NCBI RefSeq assembly: GCF_901000735.1
Contig: NC_081548.1
Location: 6,947,364-7,011,363 of the forward strand
DNA length: 64,000 nt
Origin: Corylus avellana
Taxonomy: Eukaryota; Streptophyta; Magnoliopsida; Fagales; Betulaceae
Direction: 5' to 3'
Program-made: the position numbers and the translations under genes
In this document: piece by piece, positions 22,067 through 33,306 of the stretch
Position numbering within the stretch: position 1 is the stretch's first letter
Layout: each line of letters starts with the position of its first letter
Notes under the pieces: generated by a model
Database searches by the model: none
Told to the model about the DNA's origin: nothing
What the model saw: the letters and a program-made list of their open reading frames with translations, nothing else

Positions 22067-25000
22067 TAGGGCCGGCAATTTTGACACGACCCGCGAATCC
22101 GACACGAAGTTAGCAGGTTTTGGGTTTTGGCTTATCGGGTTCGGGTCTTAATCGGGTCTACCCGATTAAGACCCGGTTTAAATTCGTGTCTGGTGGGTCG
22201 ACCCGGCGAGTCCACGGGTCGACCCGCCAGACACGCTTAAATTAATGGGTCTGGCAGTTCTCGGTGACCCGCACTGTTAACTTATTAAATAAAAAATAAA
22301 AATCAAAAAATCCCCCAAGCTGCAACTCCAACCCAACCCAAAGAAGAATAATGTTGAAAGCGCGGAAACCCTAAAATCGTAAATTTCCTCTTCTAATTCC
22401 TAAACAACGCAAACACTACTCACTGCAGACTCACGCCACCACAACCTCAATGGCCCACTACCCCACCAATCGCTAGTCACCACCGATTGTTTATCGACCA
22501 AGTTTGATTTTCGGTTTCTTTAACTCTTTTGAATCCTTTGTCGTGAATCCAGGATTGACATTTATTTCATTTTTAATTGTTTCTTTTTTTCTTGTTGTTC
22601 TTTGTTTTTTTTTCTTTATTTATGATTTTTACTTTATTTTATTTGATTTCATTAGATTTCTTTTTCATTTTTCCGATTGATTCTTCATGCTCCGACTCTC
22701 CGGTATGGCGGTATATCTCTGATTCTCTCTATCTCTTGCTTTGATTTTTATTATTATTACTATTTTTTTAGATTTTACTGATTTTCATTTCTTTTGCATT
22801 TTTTGTGTGTACACTGTAAATACTGATAATGTATGATTTGTAAAATATATAATGCATTTTTTGGTTGTCTTTAGACTGTTTGTTGGCTAGGTAGAAACTA
22901 GAGAGTTATAGGCATGATTTCATTGATTTGGTATGCTTGTTTTTAGACTAGTAGACTAGTAAGCATTAAATTATTAATCCGCCTCTACTTTGTTGATTAT
23001 ATTGTATTCAGAACATGCTTAGATGTGGCTAGAATTTGATAAACATTTTGTGTACATAATCAAAGTGAAATATTGCTAAAGTTGAAACTTGAAAGCCATG
23101 GAAATTTGGAATAATAGAGAGAGAGTGAATGGTCTAACATTTTATAATTAATTTTTTAAAATTTGTATTTATCCATTTGGAATTTTGGATGTTGTCTTTA
23201 AAATATAGTACATACAAATTAAAAGAAGATGATCTATGGAGGAAGTGTTTGAATGATGTAAAGTGCATCAATGGCAAAATAAGGCTTTCCATTTAATATG
23301 CACCAAATTTTTGACAAGTAATTGTTATATAGTCATTGAATCTTATTAAACTACTTGATAGCATATACTTTAACTAATTGTTATGTGTGTAGAGGACTAA
23401 TGAAGAAATTGTTCAAGAGGCATTCGAGTCATTTGAAATTGACGACGATGTTGTTGAAGTAAATTCACTAGGAGATGACTCTGTTTCTATGGGGAATAAG
23501 AAAAAGGGAAAGATGCATAGGAAGACCTCATATGTTTGGCAATATTATGAGATCATTCCTAATGCTGATCCAAATGACCCGGAGGTTTAGGCAAAATGCA
23601 AGACGTATGCTAATAAATATAGGGCTCGAAGTTCATATGGAACTGGAAATTTAATAAAGCATAGTAAAAATTGCGGGGGGAGAAACAGTCGTGATGTTGG
23701 GCAAATGCTTTTAGCTGGAAAAGCAGAATCTCTAGGGGTAAGTGACTCTAAATTTGATCCTAAAAAATATACAGAATTGTTGGTTGCGGCGGTTATTAAG
23801 CATGATTTGCCCTTTTCATATGTTGAATATGATGGTGTAAGAGCAGTACATCAATATTTGCGTGCTGATGTACCTTTTATCTCTAGAAATACTGGTAAAG
23901 CTGATTTGGTTAATATGTACTTGAGTGAGAAACAAAGGGTTAAATCTATGTTGAATGCTTGTCCTGGGAGGATTTATTTAACATTTGATTTGTGGACTTC
24001 TTTGATACTGATGGGTATATCTGCCTTACTGCACATTTTATTAACAAAGACTGGGTCTTAACGAAGAGGGTGTTAAACTTTTCATTTATGCCCCCACCAC
24101 ACAATGGTATCTCTTTGTCTGATATTATATATAACTTGCTACAAGAGTGGGGGATTGAGAACAAGATTTTTAGTATAACATTGGATAATGCTTCTTCCAA
24201 TGATAGTTGTGTTGCGTTCTTAAAAGATAAATTGAACATGAAAAAAGCCCTTCCTTGTGATGGTGATTTCTTTCATATGCGTTGTTGTGCTCACATTCTT
24301 AATTTGATAGTGCAAGATGGATTGAAAGAGATCAATGATGCTATCCAAAAGGTTTGAGATAGCGTCAAGTATGTTAGGGGATCACAAGTGCGAAAGCAAA
24401 GTTTTCTTCAAGCAGTGAATCAAATGTCATTGGACAGTCATAAAAGGTTAAAACAAGATGTGCCAACCAGATGGAATTCTACATATCTAATGCTTGAGAG
24501 TGCAGTTCACTATAGGCGTGCTTTTAGTTATTTGGAGATGACTGATAAAAACTATAAGCATTGTCCTACTGCAGTTGAGTGGGAAAATGTGGATAATATC
24601 AAAAGTTTCTTAGCTTGTTTTTACCAAGCTACATGTGTTTTTTCTGGTACTAAGCATCCCACTGCCAACTTATATTTTCCCGTGATTGCCATGATTTATG
24701 TGAGCTTGAAGGAAGACGTTGTGAGTGAAGATGAACATAAGAGTTTAATGGCAACTCAAATGCTCTCTCAATTTGAGAAGTATTGGTTGGACTTCAGTGA
24801 AGTGTTGGCTGTTGCAGCTATCTTAAATCCTCGTTACAAGCTTCATCTTGTAAATTATTACTATACGAAGATCTATGGAGTTATGAATTCTACACAGTAT
24901 ATGAATGTTAGTGATAAATTAAAGAGCATTTTTATGGAGTATAGTGCTTCTTCTATACCTTCAAGTTCAAGCTCCATAACTGTTCAGCAGCCCCAAATAA

Positions 25001-27094
25001 CTCGAGCAACACTACCTTGGGAACGGGTAAATAATATTATAATATCATTGATTTCTTATCTTTTTAGTAACTTAGTATATAATCTTTTTAATACTCTTAA
25101 TTATTTATGTTTATATTCTCTCTTTTTCATGTAGGAATATTTGGCATTTGGTGGAGTCGATGTTAATTCACAAAAGAGTTAGTTGGAAATTTATTCGGAG
25201 GAACCTAGGTCTATGGCTGTGAATGATTCATTTGACATCTTTTCATTTTGGAAAGGAAATGAATTTCGATATCCTGAAGTAGCTGCAATGGCTCGTGATG
25301 TTTTGAGTATTCCTGTTTCCACGGTTGCTTCAGAATCCACTTTTAGTATTGGTGGACGTGTGATTGATCAATATAGGAGCTCACTCAAGCCTGATATTGT
25401 TGAAGCATTAATTTGCAGTAGAGATTGGTTGTATGGAGATCAAGATAATATTATTTATTTGCATATTTAATTTCTTCATTTACTTGTATTATTTTTTTAA
25501 CTACACTATAATAATACTAATTCCTCTTCTTTTTTTTTTTCTTTTTTTTTTTTGATATAGCACAAATGAAGTTGGATAGCATAGAAGATGAAATTTTGAC
25601 AACTGATGTTAATTCTTGTGACATTCCAAATTCATCTGGAGCACAGTCTACTAATATTTCTTAAAATATTAACCTTATTTAGTTCATATTTTGTAATGAC
25701 TCTAATGATGATGGCTCATAGTCATGAAAACTTTATTTAGTTATTTTGTTTAGAATCTAATGATGATGGACTATGTTAACTATTGTCTATATGCAAAGGA
25801 ACTTGTAATTTGTAAAAGTTCAGTAGTATAGTAGTTTGATGGAACTGTAATAGGTTTTGTTAGGATTCCCAATGGGAGCAGCACTTTTAATCTTCATTAC
25901 TAATGTTTGTTAAGGATGCTTAAAGTTCTGAAATTATTTGAGTATTTGTTTGGACTTTGGAGCTTATTTGGTCTTGATGTGTTTTGAATCTTGTATTTTT
26001 GGGGAGTTAACTTGTGAAATTCAATGAAAGTATTTGATATCCCCTGCCTTAAGTTTCTCAAGATAAGGGTATGTTTGGCCTTGATTGAGCACAGGTTGAT
26101 ACACAATAGAGATAATATATTGTGATTGATTGATTATTAGATGACCTCTAAAATACTTAGACATGCACTTTGTAATTTCACTAAAAACCAGTACAGATAT
26201 GTATGGATGTATATCATTGTTATGTTCCTTCTAGACTATATTTACTTTGTAGTAATAAATTTTTTTATACTTAACATATAAATCATTTTCCGTGTTGCAA
26301 ACCCAGGGTTTTAGTATATAATTATGCATGCAGATTATTTAGATTTCAGATCAACCAAACAAATGATATAGTCAATTTACTTACTTTAATTATTTGTATA
26401 CAATATATAATTGAAAACATAAATGACTTGAAAATAATTGTGCTTATATGTTTAATCATACTCTCTTCTTCTTGTCCTTGCTATTATGCTGGCAGTGAAA
26501 ATGAATGTTCCCCTTTGTAGTTCTTTACATTTTCCTTTTTTTTTTCTTTTTTTTTTTTTCAGGGGTGAATTTATTAAAGAAAAATGAAGAAAATTGTTGC
26601 AGTAATAAAACTTTTACATTAATATAACAAAAACACTTAAAATCTTAGAGAAGGGAGATGGAAAGAATCCCTAAGGGTGGAGAATATCCATGCTTCTCTG
26701 TATTTTGGTCTTTCTTGCACATTCTTTTCCATTTAATTTTTGATTCTATTTAATTCCTTGTAGATCTAATGCTCAAGCAGCTCAACAAAAGAAGCATGTC
26801 GGTTGCTCAAATGGCTTTTCTTAGTTTTCTACATATTTTTTCGGGCCGGGCCGGGCTGGGTCGAGTCGGGTCGAGTTGAATTACCTGTTTAACTCATGAG
26901 TCAAGTCGGGTCGGGTCTACCCGATCTTACCCTATAATGTTAAATGGGTCGTGTCGGGTTATCCGGGTATTTTTCGTGTCATAATTGTGTCAGACCCGTT
27001 AACCCGATTAGCTAAACGGGTCATGTTCGTGTCTTGGGTAATCGGGTCGCGGGTCTTAATCGGGTCTACCCGATTACCCGAATTGCCACCCCTA
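22067..27094 (+). mobile_element. hAT transposon, about 5.0 kb, inserted in the LINE remnant
   Basis: The ends are tagggccggcaat on the left and attgccaccccta on the right, imperfect inverted repeats of the TAGGGNTGGCAA type common in plant hAT elements. Subterminal regions (22090-22270 and 26845-27085) are dense in CGGGTCTACCCGATTA-like inverted repeats. The flanks share TTCAA in a degenerate 8-bp duplication (22059-22066 and about 27094-27101). 22280-23390 and 25700-26840 hold no recognised gene: the first includes the 5' UTR and first intron of the transposase, and the second a possible short insertion with a T-run at about 26535-26560. Confidence 0.88.
23393..25663 (+). pseudogene. hAT transposase (RICESLEEPER-like), broken
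   Basis: A BED-type zinc-finger region (YVWQYYEIIP ... CKTYANKYRARSSYGTGNLIKH, about 23525-23670) is followed by the RNase H-fold catalytic core (TFDLWTS, DGYICLTAHFI, RWNSTYLML). The C-terminal hAT dimerisation domain has PEVAAMARDVLSIPVSTVAS and SSLKPDIVEALICSRDW (about 25265-25440). An intron at 25027-25134 is inferred. A last short exon after the acceptor at about 25560 ends near 25663. Lesions are TAG at 23588-23590, a frameshift near 24000, TGA at 24355-24357 and TAG at 25180-25182. The transposase is therefore not functional. Confidence 0.88.
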
Positions 27095-27150
27095 GTTCAA
27101 ACCTACCGGAACAACTCGGTCGGGCTTAGTCAATCACAGGAATATTTTCC
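27095..27150 (-). pseudogene. LINE RNase H remnant, 5' part beyond the hAT element
   Basis: On the minus strand the last codons before the hAT border encode the lead-in of an RNase H domain (KPDRVVPVGL), in the same frame as KVNWDAGF on the other side of the hAT. This shows the two pieces were one domain before the insertion. Upstream of about 27150 the LINE is no longer recognisable. Confidence 0.7.
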
Positions 27151-28970
27151 AGATTTGTGAAGTAAATTTGATTATTTTAAATTCTTTAAGATTTTAATTT
27201 TTTTAAGTCTAAGATGTGTGAAGTATTCTAAGACTAACAAGTGTTACCTTGTATAGTCCTTCTTAAAAAACTCTTCTCCCGCGCATGATCGCTAGTTTTT
27301 TAGAGGACGTACCTTGTTGTAATCTAAAAATAGAATAATCAAAATTAGCAAGCTAGTTAACAAATTGAAATAGATACTTAATGCCCTATTACCTACCTTT
27401 GGGTGAAAAGATACATTGTCAAATTGGAAATCACGCAAATCAAATTGGGTGGCCGAAAGCAGTATTCTTTCCTTGGGCTGAAGAATATGTTTTTGTACCT
27501 GTTTCATTTCAACAGTTTTTATCATAAAATGTAAAGTTGTAAAGCAGAAATCTTACTCATGTTATTTTTTCATTCTACTCATGTTAAACTTACTTCCTTG
27601 TCGTTATTGTCCCATAATTGTAGGGGCAGTCGTGCTGTCAGCCTCTGATTTTAATACAACAATGAAAAATTTTGATAAAAATTTTATAATAGTTTTCTTA
27701 TATATATATTAAAAAAAAAATAGTCTATTGAAATACATACTTTATAAGCCAATGAACGAGCTGATTGCTCGATCACATCAAAACTATACATCAGTTCATC
27801 AAGTCAAAAAATTAATAATTTAAGTATAAAATTTAGTGATAAAACTAAATATTGCATCACATCATACCTTCTGTCCATTTACCAATATGTTCATATTATG
27901 ACTGCTAGTTTTATCAACTGTGGGCAATCCTACATCTCGCATCCAAATAGTTCAACATTTCCCTCTTTGTAATGATAGGGAAAATCTTCATATCATTAGC
28001 AAGTATGCCAGTAAGCATAAGTGAGATGCAATACTTCATGTAGATTTTTTCTTCATTAATATAAAGATCTCCAAAATGATCGTATTGGCCTAGATGTGGC
28101 CAACTAGTTGTAAATCATATTAAGACAAATGTAACAAATGAAACAGTTGACGTTGATCAAGGGAAAGAAAAATCCCGTTAAAGTCGTGCAAGCTGTAGGT
28201 ATTAAAGAGATATTTTCCTAAAGCTATATCACCAGCTCACTAGTCATTCGGTGCAAAAAAAGTTGTGCCATAATAGGAAACAATCATCAATATTGTGCAT
28301 GCTAAATATTGAGTATAGCTTCAATATCATCTCAATAGGAAATATCTCATTTAAAAAGATATTGCTGAATATATGTAATTAACAATTCATAAATTGTTTG
28401 TAAATTTCCGCATTATTTATTTTGTATTTACATTTTATCTCCAGTCTCCTTCAGTTCATTCTCATACTTCGCAAGAAAATCTGCACCCATATTTGTTTCT
28501 CGAATGACTGATTTACTTTTGAGTTTTCTAATTGATTGAATGTAAGATTAAATTGATCACTTTTGAGTTTTCAAAATATTTACCTAATATCTTTATCATT
28601 TTTTTATCGTGAAATTTGCCAAATTAATGTATCTCATGTAGATATTTAGATATGCATTTATTTAAAAACTCTAAACATAACCCTTGAAAATTGTGTCATG
28701 TAATACATTTAACATTTGTTGAGATCTAGATTTTGATAAGATATATATATATATTTTAATAAAAAAAACATATTTGCAATATTTTTGTAACATCTTTACA
28801 ATTTTTATTTTATTTTTTATATATATTAAAAAAAACCGTGGTATTTTGGGCATTCAGAAAAAAAAAAATTTAACGAAAAATAAAAAAGGAATGAGGTAAT
28901 ATTATAAATTGCAAACTCGAGTGACTAAACTTGGAAGGATTGAAAATTGGTGAAATAAAAACGTTACAAT
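27151..28970. other. No gene recognised; two unassigned exon-like stretches
   Basis: AT-rich. On the minus strand 27498-27400 is an exon-like stretch with an acceptor-like aaacag before it and an AAG/GTAGGT donor after it, encoding ATQFDLRDFQFDNVSFHPK. A second minus-strand stretch, near 28110-27930, encodes LMLTGILANDMKIFPI. I do not recognise either peptide. They could be remnants of one old gene. Confidence 0.3.
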
Positions 28971-29258
28971 GTGGTATTCTTATACACTGATTCAGGAGAC
29001 CTTAACGATTTCGTCAAAGACGATCACAATGAGCCGGAAAAAGAACATGTGAAGGAGGACATAAACTTGTGTACAAATTTGTTAAAGAAGAATTTATTAG
29101 CTTGTAAACGATTTTTCATTCACCACGAATTGAATGCTGATGCGAACTCTTTTGCCTTACTTGCAAGGAATTTGATAGAGAATGGTTGGCCCAACGATAT
29201 GAACAAAGAATACATCAATGGAAATGGACTCAGTGTGGTGAAGAAAATCACAAAGTAG
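28971..29258 (+). CDS. Unidentified 95-residue ORF
   Basis: The frame encodes an acidic start (VKDDHNEPEKEHVKED) and a helix-rich Asn/Leu-rich remainder, ending at a TAG before KICLENCVPTGFKQVI in the same frame up to the gap at 29331. I do not recognise it. Since sense codons continue after the stop in the same style, it may be a decayed exon rather than a short gene. Its relation to the MINIYO fragment across the gap is unknown. Confidence 0.25.
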   Translation: MVFLYTDSGDLNDFVKDDHNEPEKEHVKEDINLCTNLLKKNLLACKRFFIHHELNADANSFALLARNLIENGWPNDMNKEYINGNGLSVVKKITK

Positions 29259-29330
29259 AAAATTTGTTTAGAAAATTGTGTTCCAACTGGATTCAAGCAA
29301 GTAATTATTGATGAAAATGGCCATACATTT

Positions 29331-29430
29331 NNNNNNNNNNNNNNNNNNNNNNNNNNNNNNNNNNNNNNNNNNNNNNNNNNNNNNNNNNNNNNNNNNNNNN
29401 NNNNNNNNNNNNNNNNNNNNNNNNNNNNNN
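29331..29430. other. Scaffold gap (100 N)
   Basis: Exactly 100 N, immediately upstream of the MINIYO-like fragment. Confidence 0.95.
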
Positions 29431-30230
29431 TTGTTGAACAATTACGTTTTTGGAAGATCTGCATTCAGTATGGATATTGTGTATCATGTTTTTCAGATAT
29501 TTTCCCTGCGTTGTGCTTGTGGCTGAATCCACCTACAGTTGAAAAACCTATACAGAATAGTATTATTAGTGAATTCAGTTCCATCTGTACAGAGGCATAC
29601 CTTGTTTTGGAAGCTTTGGCTAGAAGACTTCCAGCTCTCTTTTCACAGGAGCATGCTCGTGATGATACAGAGATCTGGTCTTGGAATTATGTCAGTCCAA
29701 TGGTTGATTTAGCTATGAAGTGGATAGCATTGAAGAATGATCCGCATATGTCTAAACTCTTTGACTGGCAAAAAGGAATTGGGAGTGACTTTGTTTCCAA
29801 GATACTTCTGTAACTCCCTTGTTGTGGGTATATTCAGCTGTCATGCATATCCTTTGCAGAGTGCTTGAAAGGGTGATCCCAGAGGGGGTTAGTGTCAACC
29901 TGCATGGAAGTAGGGAACTCATGCCATGGCTGTCCGAGTTTGTTCCTAAGGTTGGACTTGAGATTGTTAAAAATGGATTTTTGGGCATTTCAGATGCCAA
30001 TAGTTCAGAATATCCTGCTGCAAGTGGCTCTTTCATCGAGGAACTATGTCATTTGAGACAGCAAAGTAATCATGAAACATTATTAGCTTCTGTATGTTGC
30101 CTTCATGGATTTTTCCAGGTTATTGTAAACATTGATAGGTTGATCCAGCTAGCGAAGAATGCTGTCCATGGTCCTCCCCAAGAATATTGTATCTCAAAAG
30201 AAGGGACAATAGTGTATGATGATTCGCGTG
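29431..30230 (+). pseudogene. MINIYO (RPAP1-like) gene fragment
   Basis: The frame from 29433 to 29813 encodes LRFWKICIQYGYCVSCFSDI, then CLWLNPPTVEKP and AYLVLEALARRLPALF. After a frameshift near 29812 it continues with LLWVYSAVMHILCRVLERVI and ELCHLRQQSNHETLLASVCC to about 30225. I recognise this as the C-terminal half of the plant RPAP1 homologue MINIYO, a regulator of RNA polymerase II transcription elongation and nuclear import. A normal MINIYO protein is well over a thousand residues; only about 260 are here. The 5' side is lost in the gap, and the frame loses family resemblance after GTIVYDDSR. It is a gene fragment or pseudogene. Confidence 0.7.
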
Positions 30231-30545
30231 TTTTTAGAGGAAGGCACGTGTTTTACCTGATTGCAAGTGAACATGCTTGCACAGTTGCACAGCTCTACTT
30301 TCGAGGGTCCTGTAACTCCTCTACAATCTTGAAACAATTATATTGATCGACAAAGATGCATCTGTTTTCTGACCGGTCTTTATTGGTGGACTGATGGAGT
30401 CCCACGTAGGACCCAAAACAAAGGAAATTAAATTAAAGGAAATTAAAACAAAAAAACAAAAATTATAGCAGTACAATCTTGAAAGAATTATTGTGCATGA
30501 TGATGTACAGCTTCATTTCTTATTGCGAAAACAATTCTCTTTCTC

Positions 30546-30584
<39 letters not shown>

Positions 30585-30629
30585 TTGCTCAACCTCAAGT
30601 GTATCACCTCAGCCTTAAGCGATTAATAT
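30231..30629. other. No gene recognised; (TA)n microsatellite
   Basis: Tail after the MINIYO fragment. A (TA)n run of about 36 bp lies at 30547-30582. Nothing else is recognised. Confidence 0.5.
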
Positions 30630-30932
30630 TTAGATTGCACAACAGACGATAGAGAGAGAGAGAGAGTTGGTGGGGGTTGATACTTGTAGTGTCATTGTTG
30701 TCTGCACATTAATAGTTTTCATGTAAGGCAGATATTGTTTCCTTGGTTGGTTGTCCATACTTTCCTTAGCTGGTGTCAATGTTTCTTCACAGCTGTAGGA
30801 TATAGGAGCTGATTGCTTGACAGCTTGCATGGTTGATAGTGTTTCCTTAATTGGTGTCAACGGTTCTTCGTAGCAGGATGTCATAGCTAGATGGTTGACA
30901 GCTTGCAAGGCTTTTGCTGATGTGGAATTCAT
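30630..30932 (-). CDS. Unidentified 100-residue ORF with an internal 26-27 residue duplication
   Basis: Two imperfect repeats of about 26-27 residues are visible. One begins QAVNHLA and contains EEPLTPIKET; the other begins QAVKQSA and contains EETLTPAKES. The DNA repeat period is 78-81 bp. The frame is divergent from the O-methyltransferase; their start codons are only 42 bp apart, so this region also has to hold that gene's promoter or 5' UTR. I recognise no family. Retention of the frame through a repeat whose length is a multiple of three is weak support for coding; a chance frame is quite possible. Confidence 0.3.
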   Translation of the reverse strand: MNSTSAKALQAVNHLAMTSCYEEPLTPIKETLSTMQAVKQSAPISYSCEETLTPAKESMDNQPRKQYLPYMKTINVQTTMTLQVSTPTNSLSLSIVCCAI

Positions 30933-30974
30933 ACTACTAACATAAAATAGCTAGATTTCTCAAACTGATCAAAG

Positions 30975-32137
30975 ATGGAAGAAAAACAAAGAGAAGCAAC
31001 ATGGCAGGAAGAAGAGGAACAAGCGGAAGTGGCTGTCTGGAAATACGCATTTGGGTTCACAGAAATGGCGGTAGTGAAGTGTGCTATTGAGCTTGGGATA
31101 GCCGATTCCATTGAAAGCCATGGAAGCCCGATGACATTATCCGAGTTGTCGTCAGCTCTAGCATGCGCTCCGTCCCCCCTCTACCGCATCATGAGGTTTC
31201 TAATGCACCGCGGAATATTCAAAGAGGAACTCACCACCGCCCATGGCTCCCTAGGTTATGCACAAACGGCTCTGTCACGCCGTCTAATGAGACATGGAGA
31301 ACGTAGCATGGCGGCTTTGATTTTACTACAAAGTAGCCCATTGATGCTGGCACCATGGCACAGTCTGAGCGCCCGTGTTCTAGCCAATGAGACTTCGCCA
31401 TTTGATGCGGCTCATGGCGAAGATTTATGGAGCTATGCTGCAGAGAATCCCGCTCACAGCCAGCTTATCAATGAGGCAATGGCTTGTGATGCTAGGTTGG
31501 CGGTGCCTGCCATGATTCACGATTGCCCAGAAGTATTTGATGGGCTTGGCAGTTTGGTGGATGTGGGTGGGGGCAACGGAACCACTTTGCAAACGTTGGT
31601 GAAGGCATTCCCATGGCTTCGAGGCATCAACTTTGATCTTCCTCATGTTGTCTCGGTTGCGACAGAGTCCATCGGAGTTGAACATGTCGGGGGTGACATG
31701 TTTTTAAGTGTTCCAAAGGCTGATGCTGTTTTCCTAAAGGTAAATTAGTATATGATCATTTATGTGATAATTAGGAAGCCCAAAAGAAGAAGGCATGTTT
31801 GGGTAATGAATTAATTAATTTGGCTTGTGATCAATTGCAGTGGGTTCTCCATGATTGGGGAGATAAGGAATGCATCCAAATCCTTAAGAAATGCAGAGAA
31901 GCCATTCCAAAGGATAAAGGGAAGGTAATAATTGTTGAAGGAGTGATTGAAGAAGCAGAAACGGACAAGCTAACTGATGTGAGGCTGGCTCTAGACATGA
32001 TCGTGATGGCCCAAACTAATACTGGCAAAGAGAGGACCTTCAACGAGTGGGGATTTGTTCTTGGCAAGGCTGGATTTTGTCGATACACAGTGAAACCCAT
32101 TCGTGCTGTGCAATCTGTTATTGAGGCTTTTCCATAA
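30975..32137 (+). CDS. Type II plant O-methyltransferase, two exons, intact
   Basis: Exons 30975-31739 and 31841-32137 join at an AAG/GTAAAT donor and a TTGCAG acceptor, phase 0, giving 353 residues, the normal family length. An N-terminal dimerisation domain (about 1-110, with WKYAFGFTEMAVVKCAIELG at 22-41) precedes the SAM-binding fold. LVDVGGGNG is at 194-202, DLPHVV at 221-226, GGDMF at 239-243, and the catalytic His259 is in WVLHDWGD. These enzymes transfer a methyl group from SAM to hydroxyls of phenolics or alkaloids in the cytosol. The N-terminal wording is closest in my memory to the reticuline 7-O-methyltransferase / acetylserotonin-type group, but the substrate cannot be assigned. 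The single intron is at the position usual for the family. No stop or frameshift is seen. Confidence 0.92.
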
Positions 32138-32314
32138 TATATATAGTGCATGGATTTCTAGTCCTATATAATATAAGTTTGTAATTTTCTTTCTGTAACG
32201 TTGTACAAGACAGGTTGTTTGATGTAGCTTGCTTCGTTTTGAGTGCAATTTAAGATTATGGTTTCCTCTAGAAAGAAAAACCTCTCTTCTCTCTCCTGTC
32301 TCAAACGCATCCGA

Positions 32315-32932
32315 CACTACAAAAAAATAAATTTTTGCTGACTTACGATTTTTGGCGTGTCAGGTGGTCTGACACGTCAGAAAATCCTCATGACGGGTTA
32401 GTGTTGACGTGTTTCGGGCGTTACAGTTGTGGGTGTCAGAAATGAAAAATTTCTTAGTGTTAAATTTAACACGTCAGAATTTTCTGAATTTTTCTCACGT
32501 GTCAAATTTTGATAGGTCAGTAAATATTTTGACACGTCAGGAAATTTAAAATTATTAAAAAAAAAATAATTTTTCTTTTTTTAAATTTTTTCTGGATTTT
32601 TTTTTTCAATTAAAAATATTTTTTTAATGAAGGAACAGTACGTTTCTTCTCCCCCCAGCTCTCTCCCTGATCTCTTCCTTCCTCCATTTTCACTCTCTCT
32701 CTCTCTCTCTCTCTCTCTTCTTTCCTCCATTTTCACTCTCTTTTCTCTCTTCTTTCCTTCATTTTCAAAAACCCAAACCCAAAAAATCTTCAAAAAATCA
32801 AAAACCCAAATCAAAAAATAAACTTTATCCTTCTTTGATCTTCTTCTCTTCAAATCAAAAATAAAAAATCTCTCAAATCAAATCAAAATAAACCAAATCA
32901 GAGCTTCTTCAAATCAAAAATCTGTCTTCTTC
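32315..32932 (+). mobile_element. CACTA (En/Spm)-type transposon end, interrupted by the gypsy element
   Basis: It begins cactacaaaaaaataaa at 32315, the diagnostic CACTA terminus. Subterminal repeats follow around the core GACACGTCAG in both orientations (ggtggtctgacacgtcag and others, 32360-32545). Downstream is CT-rich, 5'-UTR-like sequence with a (CT)n run at about 32694-32718. No transposase is visible and the second CACTA end was not found. The gypsy element starts at 32933. Confidence 0.75.
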
Positions 32933-33294
32933 TGTAACAAAATACTTCTCTAGAACAAAGAATGGAAATGGAAAGAAAAGAATCAACTCTTTATTGAATG
33001 AACTTGGCCAATTCGAGATGGCTAATCTCCTACAGTTTCTGCCAAAAATACCAAAGAAAAATTACCCCCCTCCTTTGCACTCCACCAGCCTTTATAAGGC
33101 TTAATCAGTTGAGGCAATTCTGTTTATAATTCTGTTTACAGTTTTGGTTCCAACTAACTACCATATCCACACGTGCACAATCTCCTAACAGAATTACTAC
33201 ATTAACTACATAACAGACTTCAACTGCTCTTCCTTTCCAGCTCATCTTCTAAGCTCCACTTCATTGCCTGTCTTTGTTAGGACTCCCTGTGACA
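32933..33294 (-). repeat. Gypsy 3' LTR
   Basis: 362 bp, TG...CA in element orientation. It aligns along its whole length to 37963-38308, with several short indels and roughly 15-20 substitutions by eye. Confidence 0.85.
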
Positions 33295-33306
33295 TAGCCT
33301 CTCCCT

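Noticed and set aside
30129..30346. Reading the MINIYO-like frame to its stop at 30346
   Set aside because: Family-like wording stops near 30225; the rest is probably intron or unrelated sequence.
16932..32137. P450 plus O-methyltransferase as a biosynthetic gene cluster
   Set aside because: Only two genes, about 11 kb apart on opposite strands, separated by transposons and a gap. Nothing in the sequence links them.
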